From JAQSWP01 sp040255215 (lineage in GTDB: Bacteria > Pseudomonadota > Alphaproteobacteria > Reyranellales > JAQSWP01): 31,152 bases of DNA. Position numbers and translations under genes: made by a program. Below, one piece after another: positions 7,286 to 14,710 of this stretch. The stretch is taken from positions 1 through 31,152 of the forward strand of contig JBDZUM010000037.1 in NCBI GenBank assembly GCA_040255215.1, read 5' to 3'. Below the pieces are notes generated by a model, which was not told the origin of the DNA, did no database searches, and was given only the letters and a program-made list of their open reading frames with translations. Each line of letters starts with the position of its first letter. Positions within the stretch are counted from its first letter, which is position 1.

Positions 7286-7840
7286 TCAGTCGACGGCGCG
7301 GACTTCGTTCACTTCCGGAACGTAGTGACGCAGCAGGTTTTCGATCCCCATCTTCAGCGTCGCCGTCGAGCTCGGGCACCCCTGGCACGAGCCCTGCATG
7401 TGCAGGTAGACGACGCCATCTTCGAAACGCTGGAACACGATATCCCCGCCATCCTGCGCGACCGCGGGACGCACCCGCGTGTCGAGCAGCTCGCGGATCT
7501 GGGCCTCGATCTCGCCCTCGTCCTCGGCTGGCGCGGCCTGGGCGGCGGATTCGCCGCCGGAGATCACCGGTTCGCCGGAGGTGAAATGCTCCATGATGGC
7601 GCCGAGCACGGCCGGCTTGAGCACCGGCCAGTCGATGTCGGCGGCCTTGGTGACGGTGACGAAGTCGCCGCCGAGGAAGACGCGGGCGACGCCATCGACG
7701 TCGAACAGCCGCCGCGCCAGCGGCGAGCGGGCGCCGGCTTCGGCGTCGGGAAAGTCGAACGTGCCGTTGTCGAGCACGGCCCGCCCCGGAAGGAACTTCA
7801 ACGTGGCGGGATTGGGTGTCTGTTCGGTCTGGATGAACAC
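7286..7840 (-). CDS. nfuA: NfuA/NifU-like iron-sulfur cluster carrier
   Basis: Scaffold/carrier that delivers 4Fe-4S clusters to target enzymes. The 184-residue product has an N-terminal Nfu_N domain (MFIQTEQTPNPATLKFLPG at the start, VFLGGDFVTVTK about 54-65) and a C-terminal NifU domain with the cluster-binding CQGC (C152, C155) in MQGSCQGCPSS. The GTG start at 7840 has AAGGAG at 7847-7852, spacing 6. In the same window MiaB needs 4Fe-4S clusters and is a plausible client. A promoter and a hairpin with T-run lie in its upstream spacer (see separate entries). Confidence 0.95.
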   Translation of the reverse strand: MFIQTEQTPNPATLKFLPGRAVLDNGTFDFPDAEAGARSPLARRLFDVDGVARVFLGGDFVTVTKAADIDWPVLKPAVLGAIMEHFTSGEPVISGGESAAQAAPAEDEGEIEAQIRELLDTRVRPAVAQDGGDIVFQRFEDGVVYLHMQGSCQGCPSSTATLKMGIENLLRHYVPEVNEVRAVD

Positions 7841-7899
7841 GACAGTCTCCTTTTCGCAGGAGGCCGGCGCGCACGGGTCGCGCCCGGCCGCCGAGCATC

Positions 7900-7921
7900 A
7901 AAAAAGAGCGCCTGGGCGCCC
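7900..7921 (-). terminator. Intrinsic terminator-like hairpin with T6 tract
   Basis: On the minus strand a 6-bp stem (gggcgc / gcgctc, one G-T pair) with loop ccag is followed directly by six Ts. It could end the transcript coming from the universal stress gene, 207 bases after its stop. It also lies between a promoter candidate and the nfuA start codon, so it might act as an attenuator instead. Confidence 0.6.
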
Positions 7922-7933
7922 ATTCGTGCTGCG

Positions 7934-7962
7934 GACATAAGCGGCGCCGAGGGACGGATCAA
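7934..7962 (-). promoter_or_regulatory. Sigma70-like promoter candidate for nfuA
   Basis: TTGATC (7957-7962) and TATGTC (7934-7939) are separated by 17 bases on the minus strand. Transcription would start near 7927, about 85 bases before the GTG of nfuA and only a few bases before the T6 hairpin. Prediction by eye only. Confidence 0.4.
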
Positions 7963-8035
7963 GCGAATTTTACCCTCCGCCCTTGGATGGTCTCAAAGAA
8001 CTGTATTTAACATATTGATTTTAAAAGAAATCTAT

Positions 8036-8126
8036 TTCCGACTGAATTCGTCGGAATTGTGGCGATTCAGAGTTTTTGGGCCTGAATCGCCGCCGCAAAT
8101 CAGCCGTGAATCCGGAATCCGGATTC
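8036..8126. repeat. Three consecutive inverted repeats in an A/T-rich spacer
   Basis: Between usp and nfuA: (i) ttccgac / gtcggaa at 8036-8056, 7-bp stem, loop tgaattc; (ii) ggcgattcag / ctgaatcgcc at 8061-8091, perfect 10-bp stem, 11-base loop; (iii) gaatccgg / ccggattc at 8108-8126, 8-bp stem, 3-base loop, starting directly after the usp stop. The flanking DNA (about 7960-8060) is much richer in A/T than the rest of the window. No gene is seen in the 287-base spacer. Confidence 0.7.
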
Positions 8127-8127
8127 G

Positions 8128-8640
8128 TCAGCTGATGGCGTCGACCTGCTCCTCGTTGAGGCTGCCGGGGACGATGGTGATCGGCACGCGCAGCGATCCG
8201 GCGTGCTTGCCGGCCAGCGCGGTGACCAGCGGGCCGGGGCCGTCGGCGCCGGTGGCCGCGCCCAGCACCAGGATCGAGATGGTCGGATCCTCGGTGATGA
8301 GTTTGAGAAGCTCTTCGCGGCGGTTGCCCTCGCGCACGACGGTGCGCGGCAGCTGGCCGGTCAGCGCCACGACGAGTTCGGAGAAGCGATGCAGCACCTC
8401 CTCGCCCTGCTCGCGCGCCTCCTGGCGCATCAGCTCGTTGACCGCGCCCCAGGACTGCTGCTCCATCGGCTCGATGACGTAGAGCATGGCGACCACGCCG
8501 CCGGTGCGCTTGGCGCGACGGCTGGCGTAACGCAGAGCCGTCAGCAGTTCGGGCGTGTCGTCGACGACGACGAGGAAGACGCGTTCGGCCGGCTTCTCCG
8601 CCGGTTTCGCCGCCGCCTTCGCTTCGCTCTTGTCGCTCAC
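8128..8640 (-). CDS. Universal stress protein (UspA family)
   Basis: 170-residue protein with one Usp domain: RVFLVVVDDTPELLTALRYA (strand 1 with DDTPE), a middle helix, and near the end ISILVLGAATGADGPGPL, VPITIVPG. The ATP loop G-2x-G-9x-G-S/T is only partly kept, so nucleotide binding is uncertain. A lysine/alanine/glutamate-rich N-terminal tail of about 20 residues precedes the domain. The GTG at 8640 follows an AGGAGG at short spacing; a longer frame upstream overlaps the TIGR02186 gene and is rejected. It sits 22 bases after that gene on the same strand, so tauE, the TIGR02186 gene and usp may be one transcript. Confidence 0.88.
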   Translation of the reverse strand: MSDKSEAKAAAKPAEKPAERVFLVVVDDTPELLTALRYASRRAKRTGGVVAMLYVIEPMEQQSWGAVNELMRQEAREQGEEVLHRFSELVVALTGQLPRTVVREGNRREELLKLITEDPTISILVLGAATGADGPGPLVTALAGKHAGSLRVPITIVPGSLNEEQVDAIS

Positions 8641-8662
8641 ATAGACCTCCTGGCCCGCTTCC

Positions 8663-9406
8663 TCAGGTGCGCCGGAACGCGTAGCCGCTGAGCAATCCTG
8701 CCACCGCCGCGACGGCGATGGCAAACAGCCCGTAGAGCAGGCCCTGACGCTCGGCGAGCTGGGAAATGGCGGCGCCGACGCCGACCTTGTCGACGAATAG
8801 CGGCCTGGTCGCGGCGTCGACGATGCGCCCGTCGCGCAGCTGGATGACCTTGACCTGGTAGCGGCCGGGCGCCAGCTGGGCAGGGAAATGCAGGCTGGTG
8901 CGGAACAGCCGCTCGTCCTTGAACTCGACCCTGGCCGGCAGGGCGGAATAGAGGCCGAGCCGCTGCTTGGCGCGGATCAGCCCGGCACGGTACTCGGCGA
9001 ACGCCGGATCTTCGGGCTCGATGTCGAGCGAATCGAGGCCGAGCTTGTTGGGCTCGCGCACCGCGCGCGGCGCGACGTCGGCCAGCGGCCGGGTGCTGGC
9101 ATAGGTATAGAGCGGCGGCACCTTGGTGAAGGTCACCGCGCCGCGATTGAGCCAGATACCGAACACGCGCTGCTTGCGCACCACGGTCTGGCGCTCGGTG
9201 TCGAGGCTGGTGACGACGACGACGATGTCGGAGAGGCGATCGACGGCGCCGAACAGCAGCAGGTCGGTGCCGCTGAAGCCGGAGGTGATCGACACCCGGT
9301 CGCGCGCCAGATCGACGCTCAACGCGCGCTCGGGCGCCTGCGCAACGGCCGGCGCCGGCGCCAGCAGCAGCGCCCAGAGCAGCGGGAAGGGCAGGCGGCG
9401 CGCCAT
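8663..9406 (-). CDS. TIGR02186 / Alph_Pro_TM family membrane-anchored protein
   Basis: Conserved alphaproteobacterial protein of unknown function, 247 residues. It starts with a signal peptide (MARRLPFPLLWALLLAPAPAVA, about residues 1-22), has a beta-rich periplasmic body (SVDLARDRVSITSGFSGTDLLLFGAVD, FGIWLNRG, GRYQVKVIQLRDG), and ends in one transmembrane helix (GLLYGLFAIAVAAVAGLLSGYAF) with a short basic tail. From memory this family is usually next to TauE/SafE permeases, and here its ATG is only 2 bases after the tauE stop, so a shared role in sulfonate/sulfite or other small-anion export is likely but unproven. The frame extending further upstream lies inside tauE and is not used. Confidence 0.8.
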   Translation of the reverse strand: MARRLPFPLLWALLLAPAPAVAQAPERALSVDLARDRVSITSGFSGTDLLLFGAVDRLSDIVVVVTSLDTERQTVVRKQRVFGIWLNRGAVTFTKVPPLYTYASTRPLADVAPRAVREPNKLGLDSLDIEPEDPAFAEYRAGLIRAKQRLGLYSALPARVEFKDERLFRTSLHFPAQLAPGRYQVKVIQLRDGRIVDAATRPLFVDKVGVGAAISQLAERQGLLYGLFAIAVAAVAGLLSGYAFRRT

Positions 9407-9408
9407 CC

Positions 9409-10329
9409 TCAGCTCCCCGAACCGCCGAGCACGAAGATTTCCTCCGGCGTCACCACCATGTCGATCAGCAGCTTGATCGCCATGCCGACCAGCAGCAGCG
9501 CCAGCAGGGCGCGCAGCTGTTCGCCCGGCAGGCGGGCGGACAGGCGGCTGCCCAGCGGCGCGCCGATCACGCCGCCGCCGATCATCACCAGCGCCAGCAG
9601 CAGGTCGACGGTCTGGTTCTGCCATGCCTGCAGCAGGGTGACGTTGGCGGCCACGAACACGATCTGCAGCGCCGAAGTGCCGATCACCAGCAGGGTCGGC
9701 ATGCCGAGCAGGTAGATCATGGCCGGCACCAGCAGGAAGCCGCCGCCGATGCCCATGATGGCCGACAGCACGCCGCCGCCCAGCCCGAGCAGGAACGGCA
9801 GGAAGATCGAAATGTAGAGCCGCGACTTGGGATAGCGCACTTTCAGCGGCCAGCGCGCCACCCAGTAATGCTGGTGCAGCTTGCGCCGCACCGGCGTCGC
9901 CTGCCGCCGCTGGCGCCAGATGGCGCGGCTGCTCTCGGCCAGCATCAGCCCGCCCATGCTGGACAGCATGACGATGAAGGCGAGCGCGATCACCACGTCG
10001 ATCTGGCCGATCGTCTTCAGGTAACCGAACAGCTGCACGCCCAGCGCCGAGCCGGCCAGACCGCCGGTCAGCATGGTCGCGCCCATGCGCAGATCGACGT
10101 TGCCGCGCCGCCATTGCTGGTCGAGGGAGGAAACGGAAGTGGCGAGGATCTGCGGCGCCTGGCTGCCCACCGCCACCGCCGGGGGCACGCCGATGAAGAT
10201 CAGCGCCGGGGTGAGCAGGAAGCCGCCGCCGATGCCGAACAGACCGGAAAGGAACCCGGCGAAGAGCCCCAGCGCCAGCAGAGCCAGCGCATTGACCGAC
10301 ATTTCGGCGATCGGCAGGTAAAGTTCCAA
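9409..10329 (-). CDS. Sulfite exporter TauE/SafE family permease
   Basis: Inner-membrane transporter of the TSUP family, 306 residues from a TTG at 10329. About eight hydrophobic helices are arranged as two repeats, each with the family's glycine motif: GLFGIGGGFLLTPALIF in the first half and AIMGIGGGFLLVPAMIYLL in the second; GSQAPQI and GTSALQI follow each. A cytoplasmic basic loop (WRQRRQATPVRRK) separates the halves. I chose TTG because family members begin close to ELYLPIAEMSVNAL; the open frame continues 28 codons further up without similarity, and an ATG at MSVNALAL is the alternative. It is followed by the TIGR02186 gene 2 bases later. The exported substrate (sulfite, sulfoacetate or other organosulfur anion) cannot be read from sequence. 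Confidence 0.87.
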   Translation of the reverse strand: MELYLPIAEMSVNALALLALGLFAGFLSGLFGIGGGFLLTPALIFIGVPPAVAVGSQAPQILATSVSSLDQQWRRGNVDLRMGATMLTGGLAGSALGVQLFGYLKTIGQIDVVIALAFIVMLSSMGGLMLAESSRAIWRQRRQATPVRRKLHQHYWVARWPLKVRYPKSRLYISIFLPFLLGLGGGVLSAIMGIGGGFLLVPAMIYLLGMPTLLVIGTSALQIVFVAANVTLLQAWQNQTVDLLLALVMIGGGVIGAPLGSRLSARLPGEQLRALLALLLVGMAIKLLIDMVVTPEEIFVLGGSGS

Positions 10330-10458
10330 TTGGGCTTCCGGCGGGAGCGGTTCCCAGCCTTTTTGCGCCTCAAGCCGCCGGGGTTCAAGCCTTAGCGCGG
10401 CGCGCAGGCGCAATTCACCCTTGCGCGCGGCAATCGCGCCACAGCGTCGCCGCCGTCG

Positions 10459-11472
10459 CTACTTCAGCAGGATGTTGATGACTTCGTAGAGCTGGGTGCG
10501 GGCGCGCATCAGGTAGAAGCCCTGCGCCGTCAGATGGCTCGGCAGGCCCTGCGCGTCGGGGCGGCCGTTCATCACCACCAGCGGCTGCAGCACCGAGGCG
10601 GCGCGGAAGCTGTCGACCATCTGGCTCCACACCGTGCCCAGGTTGCGCTCGCGGATCACCGCCTCGTAGTCGTGCCCCATCTCGCGCAGCACCAGATAGT
10701 AGACGTAGAGGCGGCCCTTGTTCGCGTAGTAGATGTCGTCGACCTTCAGATCGAACAGCGAGCCGGCGTGCTGGGTGATGTGCTGGTCGACGGTGGCCGA
10801 CATCGAGCCCATGTCGGCGGCGATGCGCTCCAGTGCTGCCTGCAGATTGTCGGAGCGCCGTTCGAACACCGCCTGGCCCTGGGCCAGCCGCTTGTTGTAG
10901 GCGATCAGCGCCCGCATCCCGGCCTGGTACTGCTGCTCGGAGGTGGCGGTCGGCCAGATCGAGATCGAGGGATCCCAGATCCAGATGTTGCCGGGATATT
11001 TCAAGCTACCGGCGGCCTTTTCCAGATCCTGGTCGGCCTGGCTGGTGCCGCGGGCGCGGCCGATATGGTCGGTCAGCTCGACCGCGATGCGCGACATCGC
11101 CCCCATCATGCCGGTTTGGTAGTTGGGCATGTTGTCGAGCAGATAGGAGGGAATGAAGAACGGATCGTTGGGCGTCCAGCGATGCTGCTCGGTCTCGCGG
11201 TCGACCAGCGCCGCCATCATCGCCACCATGCGGCTCTCGCCCGGCGCCGTCGTCGGCGCCTGGAAGTCGGGATTGTCGTCCACGTCGTGGATCCAGATCA
11301 TGCCGATCGGGTAGTAGAGCAGCACGATGGCCAGCACGACATAGAGCACCCGCCGCGCCACCCGGCCGCCGCGACCGTCGGACGCGCCGCCGCCGGCCAT
11401 GCGCAGCCGCAGGCGCTCCCACCACGGCAGGCGCGGGGCGGGTTCGGGGGTGAATTCGGGGTCGAAGGTCAT
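10459..11472 (-). CDS. DUF2333 family membrane-anchored protein
   Basis: Protein of unknown function, 337 residues, matching the DUF2333 family in length and pattern. A proline-rich cytoplasmic N-terminus (MTFDPEFTPEPAPRLPWWERL) is followed by one transmembrane helix at about residues 40-60 (VLYVVLAIVLLYYPIGMIWI); the remaining 275 residues are likely periplasmic and mostly helical. Conserved-looking stretches include NDPFFIPSYLLDNMPNYQTG, KYPGNIWIWDPS and the C-terminal QGFYLMRARTQLYEVINILLK. The ATG at 11472 has no clear Shine-Dalgarno. It is separated from tauE by about 130 bases and is divergent from the esterase gene, with 140 bases between them. No function can be assigned. Confidence 0.82.
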   Translation of the reverse strand: MTFDPEFTPEPAPRLPWWERLRLRMAGGGASDGRGGRVARRVLYVVLAIVLLYYPIGMIWIHDVDDNPDFQAPTTAPGESRMVAMMAALVDRETEQHRWTPNDPFFIPSYLLDNMPNYQTGMMGAMSRIAVELTDHIGRARGTSQADQDLEKAAGSLKYPGNIWIWDPSISIWPTATSEQQYQAGMRALIAYNKRLAQGQAVFERRSDNLQAALERIAADMGSMSATVDQHITQHAGSLFDLKVDDIYYANKGRLYVYYLVLREMGHDYEAVIRERNLGTVWSQMVDSFRAASVLQPLVVMNGRPDAQGLPSHLTAQGFYLMRARTQLYEVINILLK

Positions 11473-11612
11473 GAGCGGGCCAGAACCCTATGTAGGGCGC
11501 GACGGCGCGTCGTCAACGAGGCGACGCCGAACGTCGCGGGGTTGCGCGCAAAATCGGTCGGGGCGATCATCCACCCAGATTAGACGCAATAAGTCGCAAG
11601 GGTGAGGAAATC

Positions 11613-12569
11613 ATGGCGCTCGATCCGCAGGTGGCGGCCGTTCTCGAGGCGGCGGCCAAGGCCGGCCGGCCGCTGATGCACACGCTGTCGCCGCCCGAGG
11701 CGCGCCAGATGTTCCGCGATACGCGCGTGCCGCTGCAGCCGCCGCCGCCGGCGATGGCCAAGGTCGAGGAGCTGACGGCGCCGACGCCGCACGGGCCGGT
11801 GCCGTTGCGCCATTTCCGTCCGCTGGGACACCCGGACAACGAGCTGATCCCGGCGCTGCTCTACTATCACGGCGGCGGCTGGGTGATCGGCGATCTCGAC
11901 ACGCACGACGTCACCTGCCGGCAGCTCGCCGAGGTTTCCGGCTGCGCGGTCGTCTCGGTCAACTACCGCAAGGCGCCCGAGCATCGCTTTCCCGCCGCCA
12001 TCGACGATGCCTATGCCGTGGCGTCGTGGCTGGCGACGCATGGCGGCGACCTGCGCATCGACGGGCATCGCCTGGCGGTGGGCGGCGACAGCGCCGGCGG
12101 CAACATCGCGGCGGTGGTGGCGCTGATGGCGCGCGACGCGCTGGCGGCCGGCGGCAACGCGCCCTCGTTCCGGCTGCAGCTGCTGATCTATCCGGCGACC
12201 GACATGACCATGGCGCACGAGTCGCTGACGCGCTACGGCGATGGCTATCTGCTGACGCGCGACGCCATGGCGTGGTTCATCGACCACTACATGAAGGACG
12301 GCGACCGGCGCGACTGGCGCGCTTCGCCGCTCTTCGCGCCGTCGCTGCAGGGCCTGCCGCCGGCGCATGTCATCACCGCCGGTTTCGATCCACTGTGCGA
12401 CGAGGGGCGCGCCTATGCCCGCCGCCTGGCGCAGGAAGGCAACACGGTCGACTACCTGGAATATGGCGGCATGGTGCATGGCTTCATCGGCATGGGCGGC
12501 ATCGTCGCCACCGCCAATCGCGCCATCGCCGCCGCCGGCGCGGCGCTGAGGCAGGCGCTGTCGGCCTGA
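11613..12569 (+). CDS. Alpha/beta hydrolase, HSL-family esterase/lipase
   Basis: Carboxylesterase-like enzyme of 318 residues in the hormone-sensitive-lipase (GDXG) family. The oxyanion-hole motif HGGGW is at 86-90, the nucleophile in GGDSAGGN (S160), the acid in AGFDPLCDEG (D259) and the histidine in MVHGF (H289), so the whole triad is intact. There is no signal peptide, suggesting a cytoplasmic enzyme acting on short-chain esters. GAGGAAA precedes the ATG at 11613. It is convergent with the panE-like gene, 10 bases apart, and shares no obvious pathway with either neighbour. Substrate is unknown. Confidence 0.92.
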   Translation: MALDPQVAAVLEAAAKAGRPLMHTLSPPEARQMFRDTRVPLQPPPPAMAKVEELTAPTPHGPVPLRHFRPLGHPDNELIPALLYYHGGGWVIGDLDTHDVTCRQLAEVSGCAVVSVNYRKAPEHRFPAAIDDAYAVASWLATHGGDLRIDGHRLAVGGDSAGGNIAAVVALMARDALAAGGNAPSFRLQLLIYPATDMTMAHESLTRYGDGYLLTRDAMAWFIDHYMKDGDRRDWRASPLFAPSLQGLPPAHVITAGFDPLCDEGRAYARRLAQEGNTVDYLEYGGMVHGFIGMGGIVATANRAIAAAGAALRQALSA

Positions 12570-12591
12570 AACGCCGGTCTCAGGCGGTTTC
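12568..12591. terminator. Hairpin spanning two convergent stop codons
   Basis: gaaacgcc and ggcggtttc form an 8-bp stem with one bulged G and a 7-base loop; the stops of the esterase (12567-12569) and the panE-like gene (12580-12582) both lie in it. Plausible shared bidirectional terminator, without a long T-run. Confidence 0.35.
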
Positions 12592-13503
12592 GCGCGCCGC
12601 CTCGTAGGCCTTCAGCGCGTTGTACGAGACCCGCAACGTCGGCGCGGCGATGCCCAGCGCGCGCGCCCGTTCCAGCATGTCGCCGACGATATGGTCCGCC
12701 TCGACGCGATTGCCGCGCTCGATATCGCGCGCCATCGAGCCCTTGCGCGGCGCGCCCTTCTCGACGAGGAGGTTCGTCATGCGCGCGACGTAGTCGGCGC
12801 GCGGCGCAAAGCCCGAAGCGGTGGCGACGGCGATGCACTCGGCGAAGCATTCGCGGATGATGGCCTCGCCCTCGGGGGCGGCGACGATGTTGCCGATCGT
12901 GTTGCGGAACAGGGTCGACATGGCGGCGAGCGTGCAGAGGAAGACGAACTTCTCCCACATCTCGAGCATGATCGCCTCGCTCTGGCGGCCGCTCGCCTTG
13001 GCGCCGTCGAACAGCGCGGCGAATTTGGCGAGGCGCTCGCTGCTGCCGCCGGCGCGCTCGCCGAACACCAGGTTCTGCGCGAAATCGAGATGCAGGATCT
13101 CGTTGTTCGGTCCCAGCGTGGCGCCGATCTGGCACAGCCCGCCGACCACGCGCTCCTGGCCGAAACGCGCGTCGAGCGCTTCCAGATGCTTGAGCCCGTT
13201 GAGCAGCGGCACTATGGCGGTGCCCGGACCGACGGCGCCGGCGATGCTGTCCATGGCCGACGGCAGATCGTAGGCCTTGCAGGTCAGCAGCACGATGTCG
13301 TAGGGCCCGCCGGGCCGTTCGGCGCTGGCGGTCTGCACCTTCAGCGTCGCATCGCCCTCTTTGCTTTTGATCACCAGCCCGCGATCGGCCAGTTCCACCG
13401 CGCGTTTGGGCCGCACCAGGAAGGTGACGTCGCGTCCGACCTCGACCAGACGCCCGCCGAAATAGCCGCCGGTGCCGCCGGCGCCGAGAACCAGAACGCG
13501 CAT
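12580..13503 (-). CDS. panE: 2-dehydropantoate 2-reductase family protein (PanE/ApbA)
   Basis: NADPH-dependent ketopantoate reductase-type enzyme, 307 residues. The Rossmann motif MRVLVLGAGGTGGYFGG is at the N-terminus; LLTCKAYDL carries the probable catalytic lysine, and LLNGLKHLEAL the substrate-contact asparagine; the C-terminal helical domain includes MLEMWEKFVFL and PSMARDIERG-like KGSMARDIERGNRVEADHIVG. In pathway terms it would make pantoate for coenzyme A, but paralogues with other substrates are frequent, so the symbol is a family label. The ATG at 13503 follows GGAG; a longer open frame upstream runs into trpS. It is 13 bases after trpS on the same strand and is probably cotranscribed. 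Confidence 0.88.
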   Translation of the reverse strand: MRVLVLGAGGTGGYFGGRLVEVGRDVTFLVRPKRAVELADRGLVIKSKEGDATLKVQTASAERPGGPYDIVLLTCKAYDLPSAMDSIAGAVGPGTAIVPLLNGLKHLEALDARFGQERVVGGLCQIGATLGPNNEILHLDFAQNLVFGERAGGSSERLAKFAALFDGAKASGRQSEAIMLEMWEKFVFLCTLAAMSTLFRNTIGNIVAAPEGEAIIRECFAECIAVATASGFAPRADYVARMTNLLVEKGAPRKGSMARDIERGNRVEADHIVGDMLERARALGIAAPTLRVSYNALKAYEAARETA

Positions 13504-13516
13504 GTCGCTCTCCGTA

Positions 13517-14518
13517 TCAGGGGCGCAGGAAGCCGACGATGTCGTAGACCTCGCGCAGGATGGGTTCGGCGATGGCGTTGGCGCGTTCCGCGCCGTCGCG
13601 CAGCACCGTTTCGACGTAGCCGGCATCGCCCATGAGCCGCTTCATGTCGGCGTTGATCGGACCCAGCTTCTCGACTGCGAGGTCGGTCAGCGCCTTCTTG
13701 AAGAAGGAGAATTCCTTGCCGGCGAACTCCGCCAGGATCTCGCTGCGCGGCCGGTCGGAGAGCGCCGCGTAGATCCCGAGCAGGTTGTCGACCTCGGGCC
13801 GGGTTTCCGCTTCCGATTCGGCTTCGGGCATCGGCAGCGGATCGGTCTTGGCCTTGCGGATCTTCAGCGCGATGGCGTCGGCGTCGTCGGTCAGGTTGAT
13901 GCGCGAATAGTCCGAGGGGTCGGACTTGCTCATCTTCTTCGAGCCGTCGCGCAGGCTCATCACGCGCGTCGCCTCGCCCAGAATGAGCGGCTCGGTCAGC
14001 GGGAAGAACTCCGGCACGCCGAAATCGTTGTTGAACTTCTGCGCGATGTCCCGCGTCAGCTCGAGATGCTGCTTCTGGTCCTCGCCCACCGGCACGTGCG
14101 TCGCCTTGTAGGCGAGAATGTCGGCCGCCATCAGGTTGGGATAGACGTAGAGCCCGGCCGAGGCGTTCTCGCGATCCTTGCCGGCCTTCTCCTTGAACTG
14201 GGTCATGCGGTTCAGCCAGCCGATGCGGGCGACGCAGTTGAACACCCAGGCCAGCTGCGAATGCGCCGGCACGGCGGACTGGTTGAAGATGATCTGCTTC
14301 TTGGCGTCGACGCCCGCGGCGATGAAGGCGGCGGCGACCTCGCGGGTGGCGCGGCGCAGCTCGGCCGGCTCCTGCCACATGGTGATGGCGTGCTGGTCGA
14401 CGACGCAATAGATGCATTCGTAGTCGGCCTGCAGCCGCACGAAGTTGCGGATGGCGCCGAGATAGTTGCCGAGATGGAGATTTCCGGTGGGCTGGACGCC
14501 CGAGAAGATGCGATTCAC
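13517..14518 (-). CDS. trpS: Tryptophanyl-tRNA synthetase
   Basis: Charges tRNA-Trp with tryptophan (class I synthetase). The 333-residue product is full length for the family. It begins NRIFSGVQPTGNLHLGNYLG, with the HIGH-equivalent LHLGN at about 14-18, contains VYPNLMAADILAYKA and VGEDQKQHLELTRDIA, and has the KMSKS loop (KKMSKSDPS) near residues 192-199. The start is GTG at 14518, with GAGGG about 8 bases upstream. It follows murJ on the same strand across a sequence gap and precedes panE by 13 bases; murJ-trpS adjacency is common in alphaproteobacteria. Confidence 0.97.
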   Translation of the reverse strand: MNRIFSGVQPTGNLHLGNYLGAIRNFVRLQADYECIYCVVDQHAITMWQEPAELRRATREVAAAFIAAGVDAKKQIIFNQSAVPAHSQLAWVFNCVARIGWLNRMTQFKEKAGKDRENASAGLYVYPNLMAADILAYKATHVPVGEDQKQHLELTRDIAQKFNNDFGVPEFFPLTEPLILGEATRVMSLRDGSKKMSKSDPSDYSRINLTDDADAIALKIRKAKTDPLPMPEAESEAETRPEVDNLLGIYAALSDRPRSEILAEFAGKEFSFFKKALTDLAVEKLGPINADMKRLMGDAGYVETVLRDGAERANAIAEPILREVYDIVGFLRP

Positions 14519-14610
14519 GGTTTGGACCCTCGCTATATGGTATCGGACCGACGGTTTGGCGTGCCGCCGGCCGGCGCGGGTTATCCTCCCGCCAAGGGGG
14601 TCAGGTCAAG

Positions 14611-14710
14611 NNNNNNNNNNNNNNNNNNNNNNNNNNNNNNNNNNNNNNNNNNNNNNNNNNNNNNNNNNNNNNNNNNNNNNNNNNNNNNNNNNNNNNNNNN
14701 NNNNNNNNNN
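14611..14710. other. Assembly gap (100 Ns)
   Basis: Exactly 100 undetermined bases, the usual placeholder for a gap of unknown length. It covers the intergenic space between murJ and trpS and probably the last base of the murJ stop codon, so any small gene or regulatory site there is invisible. Open frames that seem to cross it are meaningless. Confidence 0.99.
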
